Positions 17,113-25,691 of a stretch of DNA of 64,000 nucleotides are shown piece after piece. Origin of the DNA: an uncultured Fibrobacterota bacterium (lineage in GTDB: Bacteria > Fibrobacterota > Fibrobacteria > Fibrobacterales > Fibrobacteraceae). The notes under the pieces were generated by a model. That model ran no database searches. It was not told where the DNA came from and saw only the letters and a list, made by a program, of their open reading frames with translations. Within the stretch, counting starts at the first letter, position 1. Every line of letters begins with the position of its first letter. Location of the stretch: NCBI GenBank assembly GCA_903876665.1, contig CAIRAY010000150.1:1-64000 (forward strand), written 5' to 3'. The position numbers and the translations under genes were made by a program.

Positions 17113-18045
17113 CTAGAAAAATGCGCTGAGTTCCGCTTCGGTTGGGCTTTGCAGGACGCCGGGAAACTTCGTGCACACAAGGCCCGCCACGGCGCAGGCA
17201 GTCTGGATCGCTTCTTCGCCCTGCTTGCCTTGCAGGAGTGCGTAGGCAAACCCTGCGCGGAAACTGTCGCCGGCGCCCGTTGTGTCCACCACCTTCACGG
17301 GGTAGGGTTGGAAGGTTCGCTTAGCCCGGGTTTCGATGGCAGAGGTTCGAGGAGGAGCGTACCATAGAGGCTCGCCCCCGAAGGTAAAAATCACCCATCC
17401 CGGACAGGAGTCCAGGTAGGTCAGGAATATCTCTTCCCAGCCTTGTCCGGAATCGTGGACCGTTTTGTATTCACGGAGCAGAAACTCCTCAGAAATGAGC
17501 GTGGCATGGGCATTGCGGGCGATTTTGGATTCCGGGGCATGATCAATGGTTAAATAGGGCTTGGCGTGTTGGATGCAATAATCCGCGCACAATTCGCTCT
17601 CGGCTCCGAGAAAGGGATCCAAGAGAACCAGGTCCGTACTCGCGATGTCACCCTCCTGGGGTGGATTCCATTGCTTTTCCGTAAACAGAATTTTGATATA
17701 TCCCCCAAAAACCGTCCGGGTTTTGCCATCCGCGAGGACCATCTCTTCGATGGGATGGTAGTTGGGTTTGATTTCCAGTCGGGTCGCATCGATTCCCGTT
17801 TCGGATAGTCTTTGGATAAATTCGGAACTCTGTTGGGAATCTGCGAGCCAGCGTCCGTCCAGCTTGGTCTGGATGCCAAGCCGTTGCAAAGTCCAAGCCC
17901 CTGCGACGGCTTCTCCGGCCAGGTTGGGGACGCTTGCGCGAATCTCTGCGTAGGCATTGGCTACGGGGTAGGGGGTGGAGAGCAGGTGGAGGGTGCTGGG
18001 GGCGACCATTCCGTAGCAATAAACTGATTTTGGGGTGTTGCTCAT
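17113..18045 (-). CDS. PfkB-family carbohydrate kinase
   Basis: 310 residues of the ribokinase/PfkB fold. The C-terminal signature VDTTGAGDSFRAGFAYALL is intact, with the GAGD anion hole at 257-260 and catalytic base Asp260. The N-terminal substrate side (VPNLAGEAVAGAWTLQRLG) is less typical, so the sugar or nucleoside substrate cannot be stated. It is the first gene of a valS-containing transcript and is divergent from glnS. Confidence 0.85.
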   Translation of the reverse strand: MSNTPKSVYCYGMVAPSTLHLLSTPYPVANAYAEIRASVPNLAGEAVAGAWTLQRLGIQTKLDGRWLADSQQSSEFIQRLSETGIDATRLEIKPNYHPIEEMVLADGKTRTVFGGYIKILFTEKQWNPPQEGDIASTDLVLLDPFLGAESELCADYCIQHAKPYLTIDHAPESKIARNAHATLISEEFLLREYKTVHDSGQGWEEIFLTYLDSCPGWVIFTFGGEPLWYAPPRTSAIETRAKRTFQPYPVKVVDTTGAGDSFRAGFAYALLQGKQGEEAIQTACAVAGLVCTKFPGVLQSPTEAELSAFF

Positions 18046-18226
18046 CGAGGACTCCAGGAAGAAGGCTTATCCTAAACTATATTCCAATTTGGAATAGTAC
18101 AATATGGAATATATTGATGATTGGATCGCCGGACCTGCTTTCCCCAATCTGCCCCAAATTCTGAAGAAACCTAGGGAAACGCCTTGGTTTTTCTATTTTG
18201 CCATCCGAAACCCATACGAGGATCCC
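18046..18226. promoter_or_regulatory. divergent promoter region with palindrome
   Basis: Between the PfkB gene and glnS. 18080-18096 is a perfect 7-3-7 palindrome (tattccaatttggaata), followed at 18104-18112 by another half-site (atggaatat). This could be an operator for either gene or an mRNA hairpin. An open frame upstream of glnS (18104-18226) is joined to it but probably untranslated. Confidence 0.5.
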
Positions 18227-19921
18227 ATGACCGAAAATTCTGCATTTCCCGAGCCATGCAACTTTATTGAAGACATAATTGTCGCGGATTTGCAGTCTGG
18301 TAAGCGTGCCACCGTTCATACCCGCTTTCCTCCCGAGCCCAATGGCTACCTGCATATCGGTCACGCCAAGTCCATCTGTCTCAATTTTGGAATTGCCAAA
18401 CATTTTGCAGAGGCGAAGGGCCAGTGCAACCTGCGATTTGACGATACCAATCCGGCCAAGGAAGAGCAGGAATATGTGGATTCCATCCAAGAGGATGTGA
18501 AATGGCTTGGATTTGACTGGGATGACCGTTGCTATTATGCCTCGGACTACTACGACAAGTGTTATGAATTTGCCCTGGAGCTGATCCGGAAGGGCAAAGC
18601 CTATGTGTGCGAGCTTGCCGGTGACCAGGTGAGTGAATACCGTGGCAACCCCATGCATCCCGGCCGTCCGAGTCCGTGGCGCGAGCGTAGCGTTGAAGAT
18701 AATTTGGGGCTGTTTGCCAAGATGACCCGGGGCGAGGTGGACGAAGGAAAGATGTTCCTGCGTGCCAAAATTGACATGGCTTCTCCGAATATGAATTTGC
18801 GCGACCCCGCCATTTACCGCATCAAGAAGGCAGATCATCACCGTACCGGCAGCAAGTGGGTGGTGTATCCCATGTATGACTATGCCCACCCGCTCGGCGA
18901 CTGGATCGAGGGTATTACCCATTCCATATGCACCCTTGAATTTGAAGTCCACCGGCCGCTCTATGATTGGGTATTGGAGACCTTGGAACTCCCGAATCGT
19001 CCCCAGCAGATTGAATTTGCACGCCTAAACCTCACCAATACCGTGATGAGCAAGCGCTTGTTGCTGGAGCTTGTGCAGAATAAATTGGTGATGGGTTGGG
19101 ACGATCCCCGCATGCCCACTCTTTCTGGCCTGCGTCGCCGGGGCTACACCCCCAGCTCCATCCGGACTTTTGCCGAAAAAATTGGGGTGTCCAAGGCTGA
19201 TAGTGTTGTGGATATCAATCTGCTCTACTTCTGCATTCGTGAAGAACTCAACGCCATTGCCCCTCGTCGCATGGGTGTGCTGGATCCCGTGAAGGTTGTG
19301 CTGACCAACTGGCCCGAGGGCAAGGTGGACATGATCGAAGCGGACAATAATCCGGAAGATCCTGGCATGGGCAAGCGCTTGATCCCGTTTGGAAAAGAGC
19401 TGTGGATTGAGCGCGATGACTTTATGGAAGTCCCCGCCAAGAAATATTTCCGCTTGGCTCCCGGGGCAGAAGTACGGCTCAAGCATGCCTATTACATCAC
19501 TTGCAAGGAAGTAGTCAAGGATTCGTCTGGTAATGTGACGGAGCTTCGCTGCGAAGTGGATTTGGAGTCCCGTGGCGGGGGTTCTCCCGATGGCCGCAAG
19601 GTCAAGGGAACCTTACATTGGGTTTCCGCCGAACATGCCGCCGATGTGGAAGTCCGCCTTCTCGACCATCTCTTTACCTTCGAGAATCTTTCCGAAGTTC
19701 CTGAGGGTCGTGACTACAAGGAATTCTACAATCCGAATTCCCTGGTCAAAGTCAATGCCAAGGTGGAACCCTGTGTGGGTGAGTTAAAGGCCCTGGATCG
19801 GATCCAGTTTATGCGTCATGGGTATTTTTGCGTGGATTCCCGGGACTCCAAGCCTGGGGCACCGGTCTTGAATCGCCTCGTGGAATTGAAAGATTCCTGG
19901 GCCAAGGAACAGAAAAAGTAG
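18227..19921 (+). CDS. glnS: glutamine--tRNA ligase
   Basis: 564 residues from the ATG at 18227, which has an acgagga ribosome binding site and places FPPEPNGYLHIGHAKS (HIGH at 43-46) at the usual distance from the N-terminus. The second class I motif is TVMSKRLL. The C-terminal anticodon-binding beta-barrels are present (VDLESRGGGSPDGRKVKGTL). GlnRS charges tRNA-Gln directly, so the cell need not rely only on the amidotransferase route. It ends at a strong terminator. Confidence 0.97.
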   Translation: MTENSAFPEPCNFIEDIIVADLQSGKRATVHTRFPPEPNGYLHIGHAKSICLNFGIAKHFAEAKGQCNLRFDDTNPAKEEQEYVDSIQEDVKWLGFDWDDRCYYASDYYDKCYEFALELIRKGKAYVCELAGDQVSEYRGNPMHPGRPSPWRERSVEDNLGLFAKMTRGEVDEGKMFLRAKIDMASPNMNLRDPAIYRIKKADHHRTGSKWVVYPMYDYAHPLGDWIEGITHSICTLEFEVHRPLYDWVLETLELPNRPQQIEFARLNLTNTVMSKRLLLELVQNKLVMGWDDPRMPTLSGLRRRGYTPSSIRTFAEKIGVSKADSVVDINLLYFCIREELNAIAPRRMGVLDPVKVVLTNWPEGKVDMIEADNNPEDPGMGKRLIPFGKELWIERDDFMEVPAKKYFRLAPGAEVRLKHAYYITCKEVVKDSSGNVTELRCEVDLESRGGGSPDGRKVKGTLHWVSAEHAADVEVRLLDHLFTFENLSEVPEGRDYKEFYNPNSLVKVNAKVEPCVGELKALDRIQFMRHGYFCVDSRDSKPGAPVLNRLVELKDSWAKEQKK

Positions 19922-19941
19922 GATTTGTCCGAAACAAAAAA

Positions 19942-19967
19942 AGCATCCCCCAAGGGATGCTTTTTTT
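19942..19967 (+). terminator. rho-independent terminator of glnS
   Basis: A gcatccc / gggatgc stem (943-949 and 954-960 of the 19-kb block) with a four-base loop, preceded by A-rich and followed by seven T residues. Confidence 0.92.
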
Positions 19968-20034
19968 GGGAATTACCAGGTTACCAAGTGGCCAAGCTTT
20001 GCATAGCTGCCAGTAACCGTAACTGGCAGCACAT

Positions 20035-20055
20035 CGGCCGTGCCGGGCATGACAG
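20035..20055. repeat. half-copy of palindromic REP-like repeat
   Basis: ggccgtgccgggcatgacag matches one arm of the 69-bp palindromes at 46612 and 49711. The opposite arm is not present. An unrelated short hairpin, gccagtaaccgtaactggc, precedes it at 20009-20027. Confidence 0.65.
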
Positions 20056-20086
20056 GTTTATATCGCATAATTTACGACGATGTTAG

Positions 20087-20263
20087 TAACTCCACCCAGG
20101 ATTGGGATTCGCATTTTTCCCAGGAATTGGGAGTTTGCCCACCTCCCAAAACCGGCTATCAGCAGAATGTTGAGGTTACCTGCAGTGCATTAAGGCACTG
20201 TCGGGTACACCTGGTTCTGCTGTAGCACCAAATTACATGGAGGTGGAGTCAAACGAGTAATTC
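20087..20263. repeat. 177-bp element, full copy (copy B) with internal structured hairpin
   Basis: It shares its left 60 and right 25 bases with copy A at 14245-14334 and ends in actccacc / ggtggagt. The extra central part, 20156-20225, folds into a long nested hairpin: cagcagaa / ttctgctg outside, aggt / acct, cctg / cggg, then cagtgc-attaag-gcactg at the tip. No reading frame. It could be a mobile non-autonomous element or the DNA of a small structured RNA. Confidence 0.7.
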
Positions 20264-20291
20264 CCTTTTTTTATTCTCAAACTTGGTGGGA

Positions 20292-20744
20292 TTAGAACGT
20301 GTAGCGGATGGAGAGGGCACCATCAGCGCCAAAACCTGTGTTGTTGATCAGACCCCACATGGGACGAACGTCTAAGCCCAAGAGGATGGGGGCGCCCATG
20401 CTGTTGAAATTAAAATCAAGGCCCAGCTGACCACCTACGCCAATGCCGATATTGCTTCCGGAATAAAGGCCAATTGCTGCGCCAGGACCGACATACCAAT
20501 TCAGGGCATTGGTGATGTTACCATCCCACTGGTAGATGCCTGCAACAGATAATCCACCTCCTCCAAGTCCTACATCCAGTTCCACGCGATTGGCAGAACC
20601 CAGGGCCTTCTGGTAGGATACTTCAGCGCCACCCCCGTGGTTGCCGCCTCCCAGGCGGACACCGATCGCATTGGCTGGCATACCTGCGAATGTTGCCGAG
20701 GCAAGTCCGCAAAGGGTCAATAGTGTTAAGCTGATTTTTTTCAT
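20292..20744 (-). CDS. small outer-membrane beta-barrel-like protein
   Basis: 150 residues with a signal peptide (MKKISLTLLTLCGLASATFAG, cut near 20). The mature part is glycine-rich with alternating hydrophobic strands (VELDVGLGGGGLSVAGIYQW, LGLDVRPMWGLI) and ends in a terminal aromatic strand, ALSIRYTF, the usual OmpA/OmpX-type signal for barrel insertion. About eight strands fit. Function not assignable. It lies 47 bases downstream of the YgiD-like gene. Confidence 0.75.
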   Translation of the reverse strand: MKKISLTLLTLCGLASATFAGMPANAIGVRLGGGNHGGGAEVSYQKALGSANRVELDVGLGGGGLSVAGIYQWDGNITNALNWYVGPGAAIGLYSGSNIGIGVGGQLGLDFNFNSMGAPILLGLDVRPMWGLINNTGFGADGALSIRYTF

Positions 20745-20791
20745 GGTTTATCCTTTCTGGTTTGGTATTGAGATAATAGACTAATTGGGGC

Positions 20792-21580
20792 TTAATTCCA
20801 AGAGAATGCGTCCAGGGATAAAAACCCGAAGGCGAAAGCGCTTTGGAGAAGAGTAGCCTTGGGCTTCGATGCCGCACCCAACGCAACGAAAAAGGGCAAG
20901 ATGTGGTCCAGGGTGGGGTGGTTCCACTTTGAAAATGGCGCCAATTCTTCAAAACTCTCAAGGTTGGCCCGGTTTCCTGAAGTTGCCTGCAGTTGAAGCC
21001 AGGTGGAAAATTCTTGGGCCTCCCGGCAAACGGGCGCATCGTAGGGTTGGCCTCGGAAGGCTCGCAAGTTATGGGTGGCGCCACCGCTTCCCACAATGAG
21101 GACACCCTCTTCACGCAACGGACGCAAGGCTTCTCCTAACTGGAGATGGTGAGCCAGAGATTGGCCAGGTTGGATGGAAACTTGAATAATGGGGATGTTG
21201 GCTTTCGGGAACAGGAGGGAGAGCGGGACCCATGCGCCATGATCCAGCCCTCGGGCGGAATCCAATTCAGCGTTTAATCCGGCCCCCTGCAGCAACCTCT
21301 GGATTTGAGTGGCCAGGGGAGGATGGCCTAGCGGGGAATACTGGAAATCGTATAGTTCCTGGGGGAACCCATAAAAGTCATAAACCAGGGGAGGATCTTG
21401 ATGGGCGACTATTGCTGGAAGGTTTGTTTCCCAATGGGCCGAAATACATACGATCGCCTTGAGTGCTTGATGTTTTGTACGTAATTCATCGCCGAAACCC
21501 TGCAGAAACTTGCGGGTAGGGGAGTTGTCCACGAGCATGGTGGGAGCGCCATGGGAAATGAATAGTACGGGCAGAGCCAT
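20792..21580 (-). CDS. YgiD-type extradiol dioxygenase (LigB superfamily)
   Basis: 262 residues, the usual length for the YgiD / 4,5-DOPA dioxygenase family of class III extradiol ring-cleavage enzymes. Probable zinc/iron ligands and motifs: ISHGAPTM (His10), ISAHWET, and GLDHGAWVPLSLLFP. Members such as E. coli YgiD open catecholic rings of L-DOPA-like compounds; the natural substrate is unknown. No aromatic pathway genes are nearby. Confidence 0.9.
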   Translation of the reverse strand: MALPVLFISHGAPTMLVDNSPTRKFLQGFGDELRTKHQALKAIVCISAHWETNLPAIVAHQDPPLVYDFYGFPQELYDFQYSPLGHPPLATQIQRLLQGAGLNAELDSARGLDHGAWVPLSLLFPKANIPIIQVSIQPGQSLAHHLQLGEALRPLREEGVLIVGSGGATHNLRAFRGQPYDAPVCREAQEFSTWLQLQATSGNRANLESFEELAPFSKWNHPTLDHILPFFVALGAASKPKATLLQSAFAFGFLSLDAFSWN

Positions 21581-21738
21581 GAGCCCATAATAGAATGAAT
21601 CGGCAAATATGGTGAAATATATTCGACCAGAGGAACAAAAGGGGAGATAAGTGGATCAATCTCTGCGTCACCTAGGCCCCCGTCTGCGCGTGGGTGACAA
21701 AGAAATCAATTCCCCAAAACCCCATTGGGATCAGCAGA
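21581..21738. other. short intergenic spacer
   Basis: Lies between the 3' end of the PIN-domain toxin gene and the 5' end of the dioxygenase gene, both on the minus strand. It contains gtcacc...gggtgac inverted half-sites (about 21668-21699) but nothing that I can call. No strong terminator was seen. Confidence 0.3.
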
Positions 21739-22155
21739 TTAAGCAAGCAATTCGGAAATACCAATTTTACGTGCCGCTCGGGCCAGGTTCTTACTCCGCG
21801 TGGCGAGCCCAGCTTTTCTTCGCTCCGCAAGCTCCAGATAGGCTGCTTCGTAGAGGGTGATGGCGCAATCATGGGCAAGGACCAGCGTGCGTTGCCACGC
21901 TTTGCTACTCGTCTCCAAATCGGTTTCAATCCTGAGTGCGCCAAGCAGTTCGAGGAACCGCTTGCCGTCTGCGGAGTTTAATTTGCGGCGACGCTCGGCC
22001 ACAAGCAGGGCTTCCCCGGTTTCCAGGTGCCAGTGAGCCGGCACCAGGGCATCCCGGAGGCGAAGTTCTTCAAGGGTTTGCAGGACGACCGCATCGATGT
22101 GGTCTTCAAAGCATAGCCCCAAGGCAATGGTGGAATCGATCACGAGCGGGTTCAT
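21739..22155 (-). CDS. VapC-like PIN-domain toxin, atypical active site
   Basis: 138 residues with the PIN fold layout: VIDSTIAL (Asp7), HWHLETGEAL (Glu45), TLYEAAYLELA and LATRSKNLARAA. VapC toxins are metal-dependent RNases using three or four acidic residues. Here the third, normally Asp, is Glu103, and the fourth, usually Asp or Asn in T-x-D-x-x-L, is Ser121. It may be weakened or tuned. It overlaps the antitoxin gene by 4 bases (atga), as in toxin-antitoxin operons. Confidence 0.85.
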   Translation of the reverse strand: MNPLVIDSTIALGLCFEDHIDAVVLQTLEELRLRDALVPAHWHLETGEALLVAERRRKLNSADGKRFLELLGALRIETDLETSSKAWQRTLVLAHDCAITLYEAAYLELAERRKAGLATRSKNLARAARKIGISELLA

Positions 22156-22352
22156 CCGAGTTTCCTTCCCTGTCCAAAACGGATTAAGGCATCAAGCGCG
22201 GCAAGCCGGTCCTGGGCTCCTGGGTCTTTCATGGGAACCAGCTTGGCCACAGGGTGTCCGTGTCGTGTGATCCAGATTTCTTCGCCCTTTTCCACTCGGT
22301 CCACCAAGGAGGAAAGGTGCGTTTTGGCATCAAAAAGGCCGACTTCCTGCAT
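22152..22352 (-). CDS. Phd/YefM- or VapB-like antitoxin
   Basis: 66 residues. The N-terminus, VGLFDAKTHLSSLVDRVEKG followed by ITRHGHPVAKLVPM, is the classic Phd/YefM-type DNA-binding and dimerisation domain; the last 20 residues would wrap the toxin. A ggag ribosome binding site lies 8 bases before the ATG. It is the first gene of the pair and is expected to repress its own promoter through the palindrome at 22381-22390. Confidence 0.88.
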   Translation of the reverse strand: MQEVGLFDAKTHLSSLVDRVEKGEEIWITRHGHPVAKLVPMKDPGAQDRLAALDALIRFGQGRKLG

Positions 22353-22364
22353 GGAAATTTCTCC

Positions 22365-22393
22365 GTAATAAACCTTGAATAGACTAGTCTCAA
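22365..22393 (-). promoter_or_regulatory. toxin-antitoxin promoter with overlapping palindrome
   Basis: On the minus strand ttgaga (22393-22388) and tattac (22370-22365) stand 17 bases apart. The perfect 10-bp palindrome agactagtct (22381-22390) overlaps the -35 box and spacer, a natural place for the antitoxin-toxin complex to bind. Confidence 0.6.
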
Positions 22394-22423
22394 ACTAGAT
22401 TATTTATTGCAAATCGGCCAGAG

Positions 22424-22452
22424 TTGCTTTACAGGATGATTCTCTTTATTAC
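22424..22452 (+). promoter_or_regulatory. putative promoter of rplU-rpmA
   Basis: ttgctt (22424-22429), a 17-base spacer and tattac (22447-22452), 33 bases before the rplU start. Confidence 0.55.
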
Positions 22453-22485
22453 ATTTGCGCTTCAGATTCAGTCATAAGAGGATTC

Positions 22486-22974
22486 ATGTATTCAATCATC
22501 GAAACCGCTGGCTTCCAGTTCAAAGTAGAGCCTGGGATGCTCGTAAAGCTCCCCACTGTCGACGCGGCAGTTGGCTCCAGCATTGAATTGAAGTCCGTTC
22601 TCCTTGCCTCCAATGGCAAGGATGTGTTCATTGGCACCCCAGTTTTGCCAAATGCCGTTGTCACTGCGGAAGTCATCCGCCATGACCGCGACGACAAGCT
22701 GGTTATCTTCAAGAAGAAGCGTCGCACACGCTACGAAAAGAAGGGAAACCACCGTCAGGGCTTTACCGAAGTGTTGATCAAGGAAATCAAGGTCGGGACC
22801 GAAACTCAGGTGATCGATGCCAAGGTCGTTGTGCGCAATCGCGCTCGCGCCGTGGCTCTCGCCAAGGCCAAGGAAGTGAAGCCAAAGTTGACCCGCGCGC
22901 AGAAGATTGCCGCCGGTCTTCCCAAGCCACCTAAGGTCAAGAAGAACTCCCTCCGCAAGGCTAAGGAGAACTAA
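22486..22974 (+). CDS. rplU: 50S ribosomal protein bL21 with basic C-terminal extension
   Basis: 162 residues. The first 103 are bL21 ([18 protein letters not shown], the [20 protein letters not shown] signature). Ordinary bL21 ends there; here about 60 further residues rich in Lys, Ala, Arg and Pro follow ([18 protein letters not shown] at the end), probably a surface-lying rRNA-binding tail. It is followed 2 bases later by rpmA, the conserved pairing. Confidence 0.96.
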   Translation: MYSIIETAGFQFKVEPGMLVKLPTVDAAVGSSIELKSVLLASNGKDVFIGTPVLPNAVVTAEVIRHDRDDKLVIFKKKRRTRYEKKGNHRQGFTEVLIKEIKVGTETQVIDAKVVVRNRARAVALAKAKEVKPKLTRAQKIAAGLPKPPKVKKNSLRKAKEN

Positions 22975-22976
22975 CC

Positions 22977-23234
22977 ATGGCACATAAGAAAGGTCAAGGA
23001 TCCATTAAGAATGGTCGCGATTCGCAACCCAAATACCGTGGCGTAAAGAAGTACGGTGGCGAAGTCGTTTCCGCTGGCAATATCATCGTCCGTCAAAAGG
23101 GAACCAAGTTCCACAAGGGCACCAATGTCGGAATCGGTAACGATTTCACCTTGTTCGCCTTGATCGACGGCGTGGTCAAGTTCGAACGCAAAGATCGCTT
23201 GCGTCAGAAGGTCTCCGTTTACGCGCAGACCTAA
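22977..23234 (+). CDS. rpmA: 50S ribosomal protein bL27
   Basis: 85 residues, normal length. It starts [20 protein letters not shown], so no cleavable N-terminal leader of the Firmicutes kind is present and the functional N-terminal arm near the peptidyl transferase centre is made directly. [21 protein letters not shown] is typical. Second gene of the rplU operon. Confidence 0.98.
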   Translation: MAHKKGQGSIKNGRDSQPKYRGVKKYGGEVVSAGNIIVRQKGTKFHKGTNVGIGNDFTLFALIDGVVKFERKDRLRQKVSVYAQT

Positions 23235-23252
23235 TCCGCATTGTTTGTAAGG

Positions 23253-23287
23253 AAAGGTCGGTCCCATGGGCCGGCCTTTCTTCATTT
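23253..23287 (+). terminator. terminator of rplU-rpmA
   Basis: A nine-pair stem, aaaggtcgg / ccggccttt, with a nine-base loop, followed by a T-rich stretch (cttcattttta). Confidence 0.75.
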
Positions 23288-23303
23288 TTATATCTTGGTA
23301 GGT

Positions 23304-25691
23304 ATGCGTTTACTCGGTTTTGCCTTTTCTTTTCTCCTGCTGTTTTTGGTGGGGTGCTCTTCCAATCATGCCGGAAAGGAGTATTCCTTTGAGCGCAGCC
23401 TCCAGGAGCCCATTGTTGAAAAGCGCTGTGTGGCCGGGGTCGTTGCCGAAGAGGGGAAGGATTGTTATTTGCTCAAATGGCGCCAGCCCATCGACATCAA
23501 GAATCTCAAGAAGGTATACATTTGGTTTGATACCAGCGTGGTGGGTCCAAGTGATGAGACTTTGCCAGAAAACGCTACATCCAAAGCGGACACCTCCATT
23601 GAATTTCTCGAACAGAAAGGGATTTACACCGACTCACTGGATTTGACCGATCTTTTGGCGAACCGTCCTGACAAGGATACCGTGATCATCTCTATGTGGG
23701 CTGAATACGATGACTCGGGTATCCCTGGGCGGATTGTGCGCACCTACGCCATTCTTGGCGATCTCCTCCCTCCCGCACGCGTTCTCTATTCGGATTCTTC
23801 CACCTACAATACCTTGGTGATCCGTTGGAACCGGCCCACTGACCAGGTGGATTATTACAATGGCGATTCCATCAATGGGTCTATTTTGGGATACGATATA
23901 TCCATTATGGCAGAGGACAAGAGTCAAATCCTTTTTAACGATAGCGTCAGTCTGAAAATCGGACGCATGGCAGCACCTGGACGGCTGTTAAAAAATTCCC
24001 GGTGGAATCTGGATTCCCTTCCCTTTATGCCCAATAAAACGGTTTCCAGCGCAGCTTTTGAAATCCACTGCGCCATCCAGGATGGCTTGGGGTTCCAGGG
24101 CGATTCCCTGGATGAATTCGAGCTCACCATTTCGGGCCTGAACTCCGAGGTCAAGCTTACTGTAGCCATTACGGCGATGGACTTTTCGGGCAATTCCGGA
24201 ATGACTTCCGAACAAAGGACTCTGAATACCACTGATTCTATTGCGCCCATTCTACCCGTAAGTTTCTGGTTCCAGACAGACACCTTGGACTCCAATCGCG
24301 TGCGGGTGGACTCCAATCGGGTCGTCCTATTTTGGCTTCGTTCAGTGGATCCTCTCAAAACCAACTCTGGGATCTCATACACACAAACGAATCTTGTCAT
24401 TCCCAAAGGGTGCCTAGAGGGCACTTGTTATCGCAATATCGCAAAATATCAAATGGAATGGCTCAATGGCTCCGTCTGGGTTCCCCTGCAAAGGGGAGAT
24501 GGCCTGGAGAATACCTATTTACAGGTGGAATCTGCGAAGCGTTGGACCAAGGCAAGCACTGGAAAAGTGGCCATGGTTGAGGACTCCGCGGGGCAATATA
24601 CCGGGGACACTTTGCGCTGGATGATTCCTGGAGATACGGTGATGGTGCGGTTGCGCTCGATTGATTCCAGTGGAGCAATGTCTTCGCCCTGGCTTGTGGA
24701 TACATTAATTCTTTCGCGAGGAAATTTCGCAAAATATACCTGCCCTTCGGGGTTTGTTCCTGCCAAGGGCAAGTTGGACTCGACCCTTTGTGTGGAGCGG
24801 TTTGAACACCGGGACTCCCTAGGCAAATTTTCGCGCAATGTGCTGTTCTCTGAGGCCCGCGCCACCTGCAAGGCGATCCCGGGGGCCAATGCCGATTTGT
24901 GTTCCGAATCACAATGGGCAAGCGTCTGCGCATCTGGGGGGAGTTCTTACGGAACCATCCAGGAATCCGATTTCCGCGCAGAAACATTCCTGATGTGGTA
25001 TTGCAATCAAGGCACGGGGGATTCAGCCTCTGCCTTGAATTTGGATGCAAGAAATGTTTTATGCAGCAGCCGGGATGGAGTGCGCGATCTTCCCGGACAG
25101 TTGCAGGAATGGACTTGGACCACCCTGAGCCGTATGGATACCACCTACGCCAAGGATAGCAGCCGTATCTTTACGCCTCGTCCGGATACTGCGGTGGGAG
25201 TACTAAAGGGGTCGAGCTATGTTCTCTTTGACGCCGTGGTCGATCGCTCTTTGCTTGCCAAGTGCACAGCCAAGGGCACGCCCGTCCGCAACCGTCCCAA
25301 GTATACCCTGACAAAAACCGCTTATCTGTATTTTGCCAATGGCCGGACCGACACCCTGCTCGTCCGGGATACCACGCGTGTTGCCATTGACTCCATCAAG
25401 CCCAATCGCTATATGGATAGTCTGATCATCTTCAAAGTGGCAAGAACGACGGTTCCTAACGTGATTTTGGGCTATGATACCCTGAATTATCAGGAATATC
25501 TTCGCCGGGGCGAATCGATTTGGACAAGTGCCATGGGCCAGGGTATTTTGACCTATTCAAAAGTCAATGTGATTCCGGCGTTTCTTTATGGCGGAACCGA
25601 ATCCAGAACAAGCACCGCATCCTTTTATTTCGATGGTTCGATTGGATTCCGGTGCTGTGCTCAGCCGAAGAGCTCCCAGAGTATTCCGTAG
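23304..25691 (+). CDS. large lipoprotein with FN3-like repeats and FGE-like C-terminal domain
   Basis: 795 residues from the ATG at 23304, which gives a proper lipoprotein signal (LLLFLVGCSS, Cys18); the open frame continues upstream into the terminator hairpin. Residues about 40-480 contain beta-rich modules resembling fibronectin type III (PPARVLYSDSSTYNTLVIRW). Residues about 490-795 look like a C-type-lectin / formylglycine-enzyme-like fold: CPSGFVPAKG, LCVERFEHRD, ADLCSESQWASVCASGG, LQEWTWT and the end GFRCCAQP, rich in cysteine. A surface or periplasmic role is likely; function unknown. Its last 31 bases overlap the next gene, tail to tail. Confidence 0.8.
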   Translation: MRLLGFAFSFLLLFLVGCSSNHAGKEYSFERSLQEPIVEKRCVAGVVAEEGKDCYLLKWRQPIDIKNLKKVYIWFDTSVVGPSDETLPENATSKADTSIEFLEQKGIYTDSLDLTDLLANRPDKDTVIISMWAEYDDSGIPGRIVRTYAILGDLLPPARVLYSDSSTYNTLVIRWNRPTDQVDYYNGDSINGSILGYDISIMAEDKSQILFNDSVSLKIGRMAAPGRLLKNSRWNLDSLPFMPNKTVSSAAFEIHCAIQDGLGFQGDSLDEFELTISGLNSEVKLTVAITAMDFSGNSGMTSEQRTLNTTDSIAPILPVSFWFQTDTLDSNRVRVDSNRVVLFWLRSVDPLKTNSGISYTQTNLVIPKGCLEGTCYRNIAKYQMEWLNGSVWVPLQRGDGLENTYLQVESAKRWTKASTGKVAMVEDSAGQYTGDTLRWMIPGDTVMVRLRSIDSSGAMSSPWLVDTLILSRGNFAKYTCPSGFVPAKGKLDSTLCVERFEHRDSLGKFSRNVLFSEARATCKAIPGANADLCSESQWASVCASGGSSYGTIQESDFRAETFLMWYCNQGTGDSASALNLDARNVLCSSRDGVRDLPGQLQEWTWTTLSRMDTTYAKDSSRIFTPRPDTAVGVLKGSSYVLFDAVVDRSLLAKCTAKGTPVRNRPKYTLTKTAYLYFANGRTDTLLVRDTTRVAIDSIKPNRYMDSLIIFKVARTTVPNVILGYDTLNYQEYLRRGESIWTSAMGQGILTYSKVNVIPAFLYGGTESRTSTASFYFDGSIGFRCCAQPKSSQSIP

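Noticed and set aside
14189-20263. T-box or other riboswitch controlling the tRNA synthetase genes
   Set aside because: The structured repeats lie downstream of valS and glnS, not in their leaders, and no specifier or antiterminator layout was found.
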